Assembly: GCA_019058445.1 (NCBI GenBank)
Contig: JAHPZA010000009.1
Location: forward strand, 248,001 to 312,000
Direction of reading: 5' to 3'
DNA length: 64,000 bases
Source of the DNA: Promethearchaeota archaeon
GTDB lineage: Archaea; Asgardarchaeota; Lokiarchaeia; Sigyniarchaeales; SOKP01
Positions within the stretch are counted from its first letter, which is position 1. Every line of letters starts with the position of its first letter. The position numbers and the translations under genes were made by a program. The notes under the pieces are model-generated. The model worked only from the letters and a program-made list of their open reading frames with translations, searched no databases and had not been told where the DNA came from. Shown here piece after piece: positions 26,247 through 35,399 of the stretch.

Positions 26247-27197
26247 TTAAAATTTTCTTGAGATTTCAGCTAATCTTTCATCTAATTTAGAAATGACTTC
26301 ATCCCATTTTGAGAGAGTATTATTAATTTGAGGTATAATCCCGGCTCTCTCTTTATATTCTAAATATTCCATGAATTCTTTTATATGTCCAATTTTGATG
26401 AATGTTTCCGCCACGAATTCTCTGATTTCTTTTGTTTGTGTTTCCAAAACCTCAGATATTCTGCTTGTCTCACCTTTTCGCGTTAATGTCGTTAAATATT
26501 CATCTGTACCAACTAGTAAAGAATTTAATTGAGTTATTCGCTCATTGACAAAAAGTTCATAACTTTCAATTATCTTATCTTTCGGTAAAAAATTGGTAAT
26601 ATCAACAACGAGTTTTTGTGCTTGTTGAAGGAATTGTTCATCATTTTCAAATCCCTCAATCTCAAAATCAACTTCATGATATCCTGAATGGGCACCCTTG
26701 CTAGTATCATCTAATCTGAAAATCTTGAAACCGGGATCACCCTTTAATTGGATCACAGGATCTCCCTTTTTACTCGGCAGTTCTAGCTGTTTTATTAATC
26801 TTTGATGATTGAATACCAATGAAATAGCTAAGGGATTAAATTGTTGATAGCTTAAAGTAGTTTGAAGATCTAAATGTGTCATCATAACTTTCATACCAGG
26901 ATGGGAATGCCACCATCCTATCGTAAATTCTCCTTGCGCAAAAGCCTCATCATCTATTATAGCAAATGATTCATAATCTTCATTTGACCAGTATACCTTA
27001 TCAATAATGTCTTCTGGTCTTTTTTTTTGATGTGTTATAGGATAAGTATTTGAGATTATTACATCATCCCCTTCATTTTTCCCTATAAAAATTCCATATA
27101 CTTCTAACCAATCATCAAAGGGTATTTTTTGATTGGCAAATCTCACCGCAGAAGCAATAATTGTAAAATAAACCTTTTTCGAGATTTTTACTGTCAT
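26247..27197 (-). CDS. JAMM/MPN metalloprotease-like protein with Thr in place of Ser
   Basis: Protein of 316 residues, MPN fold in the first 190. EVYGIFIGK carries the catalytic Glu and GWWHSHPGMKVMMTHLDLQ near residue 93 gives the two His and the Asp of the JAMM zinc site; the usual Ser of HxHx7SxxD is Thr. Relatives such as Rpn11, CSN5 and archaeal JAMMs remove ubiquitin-like proteins. A C-terminal helical region of about 120 residues (two or more coiled-coil helices) follows. It is transcribed divergently from the zinc-ribbon gene and the MPN pair. Confidence 0.85.
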   Translation of the reverse strand: MTVKISKKVYFTIIASAVRFANQKIPFDDWLEVYGIFIGKNEGDDVIISNTYPITHQKKRPEDIIDKVYWSNEDYESFAIIDDEAFAQGEFTIGWWHSHPGMKVMMTHLDLQTTLSYQQFNPLAISLVFNHQRLIKQLELPSKKGDPVIQLKGDPGFKIFRLDDTSKGAHSGYHEVDFEIEGFENDEQFLQQAQKLVVDITNFLPKDKIIESYELFVNERITQLNSLLVGTDEYLTTLTRKGETSRISEVLETQTKEIREFVAETFIKIGHIKEFMEYLEYKERAGIIPQINNTLSKWDEVISKLDERLAEISRKF

Positions 27198-27409
27198 TTT
27201 TCTTTAAAAATGATTAAAGTAAGTCTTAAATTCAATTTTATTGATAATAAAGGAACTTGTATTTATGCTTTTTTTTAACCAAAGAAATTCTTATAATGCC
27301 TTTTTCTATTCGAACATTAAATATTTAAAGCTTAAATTTAACTTTATATTAAGTTCAATATATTACAAAATTGGATTAATTAATCGATATTAAAAAAAGG
27401 TGAGAAATA

Positions 27410-28075
27410 ATAACTGAACAAGGTTTCATACCTTTAACTTCTCAACTTGGTATTTCAGGTACATCTTATAGACTCCAATTAGGATTAATAAATGGTAAAT
27501 GGGCTTCAAGAATTATGAAAGGAAAAGACCTTATCGATTCATATGTATATAAAGAATCAGAAGTATCTGGGGATTTTCCTAACCAAAATTATATTGTAGG
27601 ATGGGTTCTTCGAACCGTTGCAATTCCCAACATTAATCCTCACCAAATAATGAAAACTACCCAAGCTTTGGTAAAGCAAGCTGTTCAGCGTAAGACTGAG
27701 AAAAAAGTGGTTGCTCCTGTTGAAGAAACACGTAAAGTTGAATTAGAAAAGGTTCCTGAAAGCCAATTAAAGAGACCAAAAGCAAAAGGATGGGTAAAAC
27801 AAGAAGGGATGGTTTCAACTCAGGATAGGGAAGATGAAATGCGTAAGGCATTTAAAGCAAGAATGGCAGCAGCTAAAGAGGAAGAAGAGAGCAAAGCTGC
27901 ATCCTCTAGCCCTACAATAAAAACAAAAAGAGAATTACCCTCAATACCAGGAGGAACTCAGAAAGCTGAACCGGTTGTGGAAAAAGAAGACGCGGTTTTC
28001 TGTCCATATTGTGGAAAAGATTTAACTTTTAAATTCTGTCCCTTTTGCGGTAAACCACTCCCTCATGAGCATTAA
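27410..28075 (+). CDS. Zinc-ribbon protein near JAMM genes, probable ATA start
   Basis: About 221 residues. The first conventional ATG is at 27515, but coding sequence clearly extends upstream (TEQGFIPLTSQLGISGTSYRL...INGKWASRIMKGKDL) to a stop at 27401, with only ATA codons at 27407 and 27410 as possible starts. AAAAAGGTGA is seven bases before the ATA at 27410. The N-terminal domain is compact, the middle is charged and disordered, and the C-terminus is a double zinc ribbon (FCPYCGKDLTFKFCPFCGKPL). Placed between JAMM genes, it may be a binding partner or adaptor. Confidence 0.78.
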   Translation: MTEQGFIPLTSQLGISGTSYRLQLGLINGKWASRIMKGKDLIDSYVYKESEVSGDFPNQNYIVGWVLRTVAIPNINPHQIMKTTQALVKQAVQRKTEKKVVAPVEETRKVELEKVPESQLKRPKAKGWVKQEGMVSTQDREDEMRKAFKARMAAAKEEEESKAASSSPTIKTKRELPSIPGGTQKAEPVVEKEDAVFCPYCGKDLTFKFCPFCGKPLPHEH

Positions 28076-28283
28076 TTTTTTAAACCCTATTTTTTGTTCT
28101 TGAGATAACTACGAGTTTTTTTGAAAGTATAACTTATTTCAGAGAATTACTGAATCTTATTTTCATGAGAATAATTTCAAAAATAAATTGATAATTAACT
28201 TCAAAATTTAAATCCATTAAATTTTATATTATTATTTATATTAAAATTATACTAATCTAAATTTTAGAATTTCGTGAACAATC

Positions 28284-29729
28284 TTGAGTAAGAGGTCTAA
28301 GAATAAAGAAGTTGAGAAACGAGTCATTATTAAGTCAATTGCATATTATAAAATGCTTATTCATGTATTGCGATTTGGTAATAAGGCAAGAGACCCAAGA
28401 GATTATCGAGAAGTTATGGGCATGTTGATAGGCCATCTTGAGGGAGATCCCGACCACCGTGGGATTCAAAATGTTATTGTAGAAGATGCTGTACCCGTTT
28501 CTCATGGAGGATCAATAGAGGTTAATTTTGCACCTCAAGATTACGTAACTTTTGCGACGATCGATGAGAATTTTGCTGAAAAAAATTGGTGGACATTAGG
28601 GTGGTATCATAGTCATCCCGGCTTAGGAATCTTTTTCTCCGGAACTGATATTAATAACCAATTAGGATGGCAAACACCTAATCCCAGTGCGATAGGAATG
28701 GTATTTGATCACACGGTGTTAGAAACTCCAGGAGATTTAGGATTCAGGACATTTAGACTTGATGATCCTTCGAAAGGCTCAAGGTCAGGCTATCACGAAG
28801 TAGAGACTGTAGTGGAGCCTCCCGATAATATCGAATATTATTTTAAAATGATGAAAGTAATTGATAGTATTCATTCTAAAGAGCCTCCGATTATGGAAAT
28901 TAATGAAACAGCAGACCCGTTTGGTGATATTAATTTTCCGACTCAAAACGAGATCTTATCAAAAAAACCTGAATTGCATTTGCCAAGTCTATTATCAGCA
29001 CTGCAAGAGGGAGTTTCGAAATTTATAGAATTATCTATTGGACCATTGATCGAATTTTTAAATTCTTGGAGCCAAAACACTATAAAATGCGTAATAGATA
29101 ATAATATACAGATGCGAAAAGATCTAATTGCGTTAAAAGATATTATGACTGAAGGAATAAATAATCTAAAAAATACATTTCAATTTACATTTAGAGATAA
29201 GCTTAATGAACTTGAAGTCTATGTGGATGATAGATTAGAGGATTTTGACAATGATCACCAAACAGTTAAAGAAATTATTACTCAGCTAAAGGAACAATTT
29301 AATCATTTAATAGATACTCTATTTCAAGAGAAAATAAAAGATACTATTGATAAAATCTTGGGAGATTTTGAAGAAGGAATAAAAATTTTAGCTGAAATCG
29401 ATCATAATAATACTAAAAACTCTGAAAAATTAGATACGCTCCAAAACTCTTTAGCTGGTTTATCAGAGAAAACAAAATCTATAGAAAATTTAACAATTAA
29501 TGAAATAGGGAATGAACATGAAAAATTTATGGGAAATTTAGGAGAAAAAATTGATGATATTAAAACATCCCTAGTTGATATTAAGAAAGAAGGAATTAGC
29601 TTTTTTACTGAATTAGAGAATCTATTATCAGATCTTAAATCTTCAAAAGAAACTCTTTATGAGAAAATTAAATCAATAGAAAAAGAAAAAAAAGAATTAT
29701 CAAATGAGTTAAAAAAATTAAAAACATAA
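28284..29729 (+). CDS. Catalytic JAMM (MPN+) protein with coiled-coil tail
   Basis: Protein of 481 residues starting at TTG (28284), with CGTGA seven bases upstream. The MPN domain covers about 12-190: EVMGMLIG holds the catalytic Glu and GWYHSHPGLGIFFSGTDINNQ near 105-125 the complete HxHx7SxxD metal site, very like Rpn11/CSN5. Residues 230-481 are helical and coiled-coil. The next gene, 15 nt downstream, is a close paralog with a dead site. Together they look like a catalytic/non-catalytic MPN pair; the substrate is unknown, and no ubiquitin, E1 or E2 gene lies in the window. Confidence 0.88.
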   Translation: MSKRSKNKEVEKRVIIKSIAYYKMLIHVLRFGNKARDPRDYREVMGMLIGHLEGDPDHRGIQNVIVEDAVPVSHGGSIEVNFAPQDYVTFATIDENFAEKNWWTLGWYHSHPGLGIFFSGTDINNQLGWQTPNPSAIGMVFDHTVLETPGDLGFRTFRLDDPSKGSRSGYHEVETVVEPPDNIEYYFKMMKVIDSIHSKEPPIMEINETADPFGDINFPTQNEILSKKPELHLPSLLSALQEGVSKFIELSIGPLIEFLNSWSQNTIKCVIDNNIQMRKDLIALKDIMTEGINNLKNTFQFTFRDKLNELEVYVDDRLEDFDNDHQTVKEIITQLKEQFNHLIDTLFQEKIKDTIDKILGDFEEGIKILAEIDHNNTKNSEKLDTLQNSLAGLSEKTKSIENLTINEIGNEHEKFMGNLGEKIDDIKTSLVDIKKEGISFFTELENLLSDLKSSKETLYEKIKSIEKEKKELSNELKKLKT

Positions 29730-29744
29730 AGGAATTGAATAGAA

Positions 29745-31130
29745 ATGTCTCTGCCGTCAAATAATAAGACTAATTTTAAAGAGGGAAAAGTTCACATTTC
29801 AAAAGAAGCTTTTCGAAATATGCTTACACATGTATTGCGATTTGGTAGTAATGCCTTAGATAATAGCGTTGAAGTTATGGGAATCTGTTTGGGAAAAGTC
29901 CTTCCAAACGGAATTGATGTAGCTTTAATAAATGCTATTCCAATAAAACATGGACCCCAAGTATCTAACGGCTTTTCACCAGAAGATCACATAACTTTTA
30001 AAAAAATTGAGGAACATTATACAAACCAAGATCTTCATATTATTGGTTTCTATTTATCACATCCAGGCTGGGGTTTATTCTTTTCGGATATTGGAATAAA
30101 AAACCATCGACATTTTCAAAATGAGCAAAACCCACATGGTTTTTGTATAGTATTTGACCATACTATAATGGATGCGGAAGGTAACTTTGGTTTTGAAATT
30201 TTTCGATTAGACAACTATTCAGATCAAATGGCAAAAGAACACCACAAGGTAAAGTATGAACTTGAACCTCCTGACACTTTGGAGTATTTCAAATGGATAC
30301 AGAAATTTGTAGAAGATGCTCAAAAAAGAGAACCCATTTTAATTAAAGAATTTAATGAGTTAATTGATACTCCTCCTAGTGATCTTCAAGAAATACCAAA
30401 ATCAGAAATAGAATTGGCCGTGTTAAAAGAAGAAAGGGAAAGGCATAGTGTAATGAAGCCTATAATTTCCGGGTTTCAAGAGGGTTCATCGCAATTTTCA
30501 GATATATTCGCCAACATTTTTGAAACTCAAGTTGACAATTGGGTTAAAGATGTAAATCAGGGAACTTTAGATGGTAGTGTACTAATCCGTGATAGTTTAA
30601 CCGAAATGAAAGAAAAAGTCTCCTCTGGGTTTACCAAACTAGATAGTTGGTTAAATAGAAATTTGAATGAAATTGTGGATGGATTTAAAGAACAATTTTA
30701 CCTGGATGTAGATAAACGGATTCAATCTCAAAAAGAATTAGTTATTCACTCCTCTAAAACTAAAGATGATATTATGAATAATTATAATACTAACTTAGAG
30801 GCAAACTTCAATAATTTAACTAATGAAATAGACAATAAAACTAAAACTCTAACAGATAATCTAGCCCAAACATTACGTATAACCTCAAAAATGGATGATA
30901 ATATCAGTAATTCTTCAGGGCAAATTACTAAAATCATTGATAATGCGACAAACCTATCTACTAACATAAAAAACGGAGTAAAAGCACATTTAACACCATT
31001 AGAGCAACAGATGAGTAATAAAATTAAAGATTTAAGTAAAGATTTAAATGTTGTTAAGGATGATTATTCGAAGTTAAGCAATATTATTAAAAAATTATCC
31101 AAAACAGTCAATAGTCTAAAAGAACTTTAA
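29745..31130 (+). CDS. Non-catalytic MPN- paralog with coiled-coil tail
   Basis: Protein of 461 residues, similar over its length to the preceding JAMM protein (NMLTHVLRFG, EVMGICLG, NPHGFCIVFDHT, FEIFRLDN). The catalytic Glu and second His remain, but GFYLSHPGWGLFFSDIGI shows His replaced by Leu and the metal-binding Asp by Gly, so zinc catalysis should be lost. The tail (about 230-461) is coiled coil with Ser/Asn-rich stretches. The arrangement parallels Rpn11/Rpn8 and CSN5/CSN6, where an inactive MPN partner stabilises the active one. Confidence 0.87.
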   Translation: MSLPSNNKTNFKEGKVHISKEAFRNMLTHVLRFGSNALDNSVEVMGICLGKVLPNGIDVALINAIPIKHGPQVSNGFSPEDHITFKKIEEHYTNQDLHIIGFYLSHPGWGLFFSDIGIKNHRHFQNEQNPHGFCIVFDHTIMDAEGNFGFEIFRLDNYSDQMAKEHHKVKYELEPPDTLEYFKWIQKFVEDAQKREPILIKEFNELIDTPPSDLQEIPKSEIELAVLKEERERHSVMKPIISGFQEGSSQFSDIFANIFETQVDNWVKDVNQGTLDGSVLIRDSLTEMKEKVSSGFTKLDSWLNRNLNEIVDGFKEQFYLDVDKRIQSQKELVIHSSKTKDDIMNNYNTNLEANFNNLTNEIDNKTKTLTDNLAQTLRITSKMDDNISNSSGQITKIIDNATNLSTNIKNGVKAHLTPLEQQMSNKIKDLSKDLNVVKDDYSKLSNIIKKLSKTVNSLKEL

Positions 31131-31397
31131 TTTTGTAAAATTAGAGATATGTAGCTTATATTTTGGTATATTGGTACTCAGCCGCTTTAGCTCATTTCTC
31201 TTGGCAATAGAGCTAAGCACTCGTCCTATTTTGTCTACTTTAATATCAACCCCATATGTTTCTCGTAACACAGAATTGATTTTGTAAGAACTAAGTATTA
31301 CAACATCAGAAATGTTTTTCTCGCAGAGTAGTTCAATAGCTTTTTTAATTAATAACAATAATTTCTCTTTTTCTAAATTTTGTTCCTTTTCCATCAT
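31116..31397 (-). CDS. Small basic winged-helix-like protein
   Basis: Protein of 93 residues, helical N-terminus then SVLRETYGVDIKVDKIGRVLSSIAKRNELKRLSTNIPKYKL, which reads like a recognition helix followed by a wing. This suggests a small DNA-binding protein, but the match is loose. Its 3' end overlaps the 3' end of the convergent MPN- gene by 15 nt. The start is one of two adjacent ATGs. Confidence 0.6.
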   Translation of the reverse strand: MMEKEQNLEKEKLLLLIKKAIELLCEKNISDVVILSSYKINSVLRETYGVDIKVDKIGRVLSSIAKRNELKRLSTNIPKYKLHISNFTKLKFF

Positions 31398-31613
31398 AGT
31401 GATCTATATGTTATATCAGATTTTATGCTTTTTAAAAATTATTATCGAATCCATGTTAAACATTCGAGCACATCTGTTAAGCTTTCTGAAAATAGTAAGA
31501 AAAAACTTAAAATGGAATACGTCTATTATCCTTATTATAGCTCTATAATAATCTTAAATTAGGTAATAATAATATATATCTAAAGAGTAAAAATTAACGA
31601 ATTTACTACAGAA

Positions 31614-34001
31614 ATGTCCGAAAAGAACTCTAAGATAAGGGATAACTCGAAAAATCCAAAGAATTCAAAACAAAAAGGACATAAATCTTCGAAAGGTCCC
31701 AAAAAACCAATACCCACTTCAATTCGAGATAAACTTAGAAAAGATTTTGAAAAATTGAAAAATAGTATCATTCGTAGAGAACTTTATACAAAAGGAAAAG
31801 AACCTCCAAAATCTTTTGCTTTTGAAAAAAAATTTATTGGAATATACCTTCTATTTGGCTTTTATTCTTTTGTTTTGATTTTAGGAATAAATGATCCCAA
31901 CAATCTTATCTTTGTTGTGTTTATGTTTGGCGATCCTTTTGCTTTTGGTAATGCAATTTTATTGTTTTTTCTAACACTTGCATTAATTTTGAATATTGAT
32001 AAGTTTAGGCTGTTTGTTTTTGAAAAGAAGACACAATTCAAACAGCCATTAATATTTGGAGGAATTATCACCATTTATTATTTCATATTCTTAGAATATG
32101 GAACTAGCGTTAATTTAATCGATTACTTCTTAATATTTTCAATGATTTGGTTAATCTTATTAAGCTCTAGGTATTATACTTTAGCTAGAAAAACTTCCAC
32201 AAAAATCGAGGCAAGATTTATTTCAAAATACTCCTATTCCAGATATCTTTTTGCTTTAATTACACCATTTATCATTATGACAATCCTTATTATAATATCT
32301 TTATTTTACCGAAGTATGCTTGTTTTCCTTGCTTTAGATTTTTTTGGCGAAAAAGATCCTGTAAATGCGGTAAGAGTATATAATTTTGGAATGCGAATCA
32401 TAATGCCGTTAATATATTTTAGTTTAGTTTTAACACTGGTGTTTATTGTTATAGAATTTTTTGCTACTAGAAGAAGAGCTGAAACAAGGAAATCTGGGTG
32501 TTATGATAATTTTACCTTTTCTTTTATAATTTTATTTATCTTTTTCTTTCAAATATTGCAGGTTAGCATTTATTTACTGTTAAGACCAGAAACAGTTACA
32601 GGATTTAAAAATACAGTTGGAGCTACAGGAACAGCACTTACTTACCTTTATTTAATTCAGTTCGCAATTTCCATGATATTTCTTTATCGATTAATTGTAA
32701 AATTAGGAGGAACTTTTGGTTGGAGAATCTTATTCTTTAAAAGAGATGGCTTAATTTTATTTTTCTTAGCTTGTGTATTTGCTGATTCTTTAACTGCATT
32801 CACATTAGCAAGTCAAATAGAAAATCAAAAATTAACTCTTCTTGGATCTATTTTATTGGCAAATAGGTATATCATCTCTATATTGATGATATCCTTTCTA
32901 GGGATTACTTTATTACTATATTACTTAAAACCTCATGAGACTTCAATGTTTATGCGGTTACAAAAAGAAACCGTTAAAGAAGAAGAGGAAAATATGGATA
33001 TAATTTATAAACTAATTAAAAGTGAATATATCCGAAGAGGTGAAGAGTATCCATTGGAGATTTTAGATCGAGAACTTATTAAAGCAACAAAACTATCAAA
33101 AGGCGAAATATCTTCTATCATTAAAAGATTGGCGACTCAAAAAGTTGACCTTTCTGTAGCTAGGAAAAGAGATAAATCAGGAAGGGTTGTCCAGATGGTT
33201 GATTTCCTTTCTGTTACTGAGCGCTTTGATAAGAAAGGAGTTGCGGAAAAAAAGGCAAAGAGTTTTCTTTCAAGAAAATTAATTGAAACAATCTCAACTA
33301 AAGAACGAAAAGCATTAAAAATAACTCAACCATTAGAAAAGGATAAAGCTTCAGATCAATTTATTGCTTCCCTTGCCACCACTTACACTAAAAAGCAAAA
33401 ACAAAAAGAGAGCTTCGATGAAAAAGCAAAAAAGGGGGTTTTTTTTATAGATAAAAAACTCCCGGATTATTTAAAGAATCAAATTCTAGAAATCTTAAAG
33501 AAAGAGTATATTTATCGAATTGAGAATACAGAAAGTTATCCAGATTTTCATTATCCAATTTCTCACATTGTAAATCAAATTGCCATGGCTACAAGAATTT
33601 CGATTGGCGAAATATATCCCATTCTAGAAAATCTACGAAAATCTGACATAGAACTAACATTAATTAAAAATCCTGAAGAACCCGAAGATAAAAAAATTAA
33701 ATTCTTTCCTATTGCTGATGATGATATGAGTTATGCATTAGCGAATTTTAGACCAGAGGAATATTCTAAAATAAGGATTAAGGTTATTAAGAAATTAATT
33801 CCACTTTTAAAACAGAAAACTACTAGTACAGTGTTAGGGAGCATTAAAAGAAAAATTCCAAATCAAACTGAGAGTCAAAAAGCATGGCGAACTCTCTTGG
33901 ATTACTTAAATAATTACTATCCATTATTTTCTAAAGAGCTAATTACGTTACCAGATATCAAGAAGCTTCCAAAAATTATTACCAAACTTGGGAAAAAATA
34001 G
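31614..34001 (+). CDS. Multi-spanning membrane protein with cytoplasmic winged-helix modules
   Basis: Protein of 795 residues. A Lys/Ser-rich N-terminus (1-60) is followed by about ten membrane helices up to residue 440. The C-terminal 350 residues are soluble and contain at least two winged-helix-like units: about 460-530 (EILDRELIKATKLSKGEISSIIKRLATQ) and about 610-690 (ISHIVNQIAMATRISIGEIYPILENLRKS). This could be a membrane-tethered regulator or a module using winged helices for protein contacts. No family was recognised. Confidence 0.78.
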   Translation: MSEKNSKIRDNSKNPKNSKQKGHKSSKGPKKPIPTSIRDKLRKDFEKLKNSIIRRELYTKGKEPPKSFAFEKKFIGIYLLFGFYSFVLILGINDPNNLIFVVFMFGDPFAFGNAILLFFLTLALILNIDKFRLFVFEKKTQFKQPLIFGGIITIYYFIFLEYGTSVNLIDYFLIFSMIWLILLSSRYYTLARKTSTKIEARFISKYSYSRYLFALITPFIIMTILIIISLFYRSMLVFLALDFFGEKDPVNAVRVYNFGMRIIMPLIYFSLVLTLVFIVIEFFATRRRAETRKSGCYDNFTFSFIILFIFFFQILQVSIYLLLRPETVTGFKNTVGATGTALTYLYLIQFAISMIFLYRLIVKLGGTFGWRILFFKRDGLILFFLACVFADSLTAFTLASQIENQKLTLLGSILLANRYIISILMISFLGITLLLYYLKPHETSMFMRLQKETVKEEEENMDIIYKLIKSEYIRRGEEYPLEILDRELIKATKLSKGEISSIIKRLATQKVDLSVARKRDKSGRVVQMVDFLSVTERFDKKGVAEKKAKSFLSRKLIETISTKERKALKITQPLEKDKASDQFIASLATTYTKKQKQKESFDEKAKKGVFFIDKKLPDYLKNQILEILKKEYIYRIENTESYPDFHYPISHIVNQIAMATRISIGEIYPILENLRKSDIELTLIKNPEEPEDKKIKFFPIADDDMSYALANFRPEEYSKIRIKVIKKLIPLLKQKTTSTVLGSIKRKIPNQTESQKAWRTLLDYLNNYYPLFSKELITLPDIKKLPKIITKLGKK

Positions 34002-34133
34002 AAACAAAAGACTATAAAATTCTTTACTAATTTTATTTTATATATTTATCCTAATTTCCTCTAATTAAAGCTAAAAATAGGAAGAAAATTAAGAAGTGAG
34101 TAATTATAATAAACTTGCTAAGTTTGATGAAAA

Positions 34134-35333
34134 ATGGAATGGAATAATAATCGTACCATAAATAGATTAAAAAAATTTGCTTTTCCACGTCTTGCGGGTA
34201 CTACTTCACTGATAAATGCAAAAGATATCATATATGAAGAACTAAAAGCGGTTGTACCTAATGCAAGCACAGAAGAATTTCTATGCCGTAATGAGTTAAA
34301 AACGGTATTGAGATTTTGGGGATTTATATTTCTTGGATTAATAGTAGCAATTGCTATATTTTGGATGGATTTCTTTTGGATTTCCATGATATGTGCTATA
34401 GCTATAATAATTCTGAATATCTTGGCTCAAGGTACCTTAGGACGCAAACAAGTATATCATTTATTTAAAAATCGAGGACCTATTAAAGGGTATAATATCA
34501 ATGGGAATATAAGTGCCTTAGAGGATGAGAAAAAAATCTTGGTTCTTGGAGCCCATTACGATTCGAAATCTTCACCCTCCATCCACAAAAAAAATGAATT
34601 AATAATGATAGGGGGCGTCTTACTAATGAATTTAGCGGTAATAATCTTTGGGATCTTACTGTTCTTTATTAATTATGCTCTTATATGGTGGTTTATCTAT
34701 ATACTTTGGATTGGCTCGGCACTAGAGTTTATTTCAGTGGTAATTTATACATTGCTTTATAAAGTCTTAAATGAATCTCCAGGAGTAAACGATAATGGTT
34801 CTGGTGTTGCTATCATCCTTGAATTAGCCGAAATTTTTTCAAAAAAACCTCCGAAATATCTCACATTAGCATTTTCTCTTCTTGACGCAGAAGAAATAGG
34901 ACTTCAAGGGGCTAGTGCTTATGTCAATTTTAATGCTCAAAAATTATTACAAAATAATGCGTGGATGATTAATTTTGATGAAATTGGAGGTGGCTTTCCA
35001 CTCAAAGTTATTTTAAAAGGAGGATTCCCTTCGGTTAAATATGGGAAAGAATTAATGCCGATTTTTCAAAAGGTGATTCGGTCTAATAAACAACTATTAG
35101 ATATGCAAAATGAAAAAAAGCTCATCCTAAATGGCAGTAGTTTCACATCCCAATCGGATCATGCTCCCTTTTTTATATCATCCATTCCGTCAGCATATAT
35201 CTATACAAGCAATAAGAAACGTCATTCTGCTAATGATGATTGGGAAGCCTTTAAATCAGAATCTATTGAACCTTGTGGGCTATTATTGGAAAAATTTATC
35301 ACAACCTTGGATAATGAGCTCTCTCAAATATAA
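34134..35333 (+). CDS. M28-family metallopeptidase with membrane segments
   Basis: Protein of 399 residues. Two membrane helices near residues 60-105 and two more around 160-210 interrupt an M28 aminopeptidase core: GAHYDSK (first zinc His and Asp), NDNGSGVA (bridging Asp), DAEEIGLQG (catalytic and metal Glu), FDEIGGG and the late SDHAPF. All canonical zinc ligands seem present, so it should be an active aminopeptidase, facing either side of the membrane. It is followed 66 nt later by an M20 peptidase in the same direction. Confidence 0.87.
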   Translation: MEWNNNRTINRLKKFAFPRLAGTTSLINAKDIIYEELKAVVPNASTEEFLCRNELKTVLRFWGFIFLGLIVAIAIFWMDFFWISMICAIAIIILNILAQGTLGRKQVYHLFKNRGPIKGYNINGNISALEDEKKILVLGAHYDSKSSPSIHKKNELIMIGGVLLMNLAVIIFGILLFFINYALIWWFIYILWIGSALEFISVVIYTLLYKVLNESPGVNDNGSGVAIILELAEIFSKKPPKYLTLAFSLLDAEEIGLQGASAYVNFNAQKLLQNNAWMINFDEIGGGFPLKVILKGGFPSVKYGKELMPIFQKVIRSNKQLLDMQNEKKLILNGSSFTSQSDHAPFFISSIPSAYIYTSNKKRHSANDDWEAFKSESIEPCGLLLEKFITTLDNELSQI

Positions 35334-35399
35334 TATTTTTTTATTTGAATATATGAATAAATTATAGATTATCATAATTTCCAAAGTGGAGTTAAGAAC

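Noticed and set aside
31312..31562. Two small plus-strand frames over and after the small winged-helix gene
   Set aside because: They are antisense or AT-rich shadow frames with no recognisable motif or ribosome binding site.
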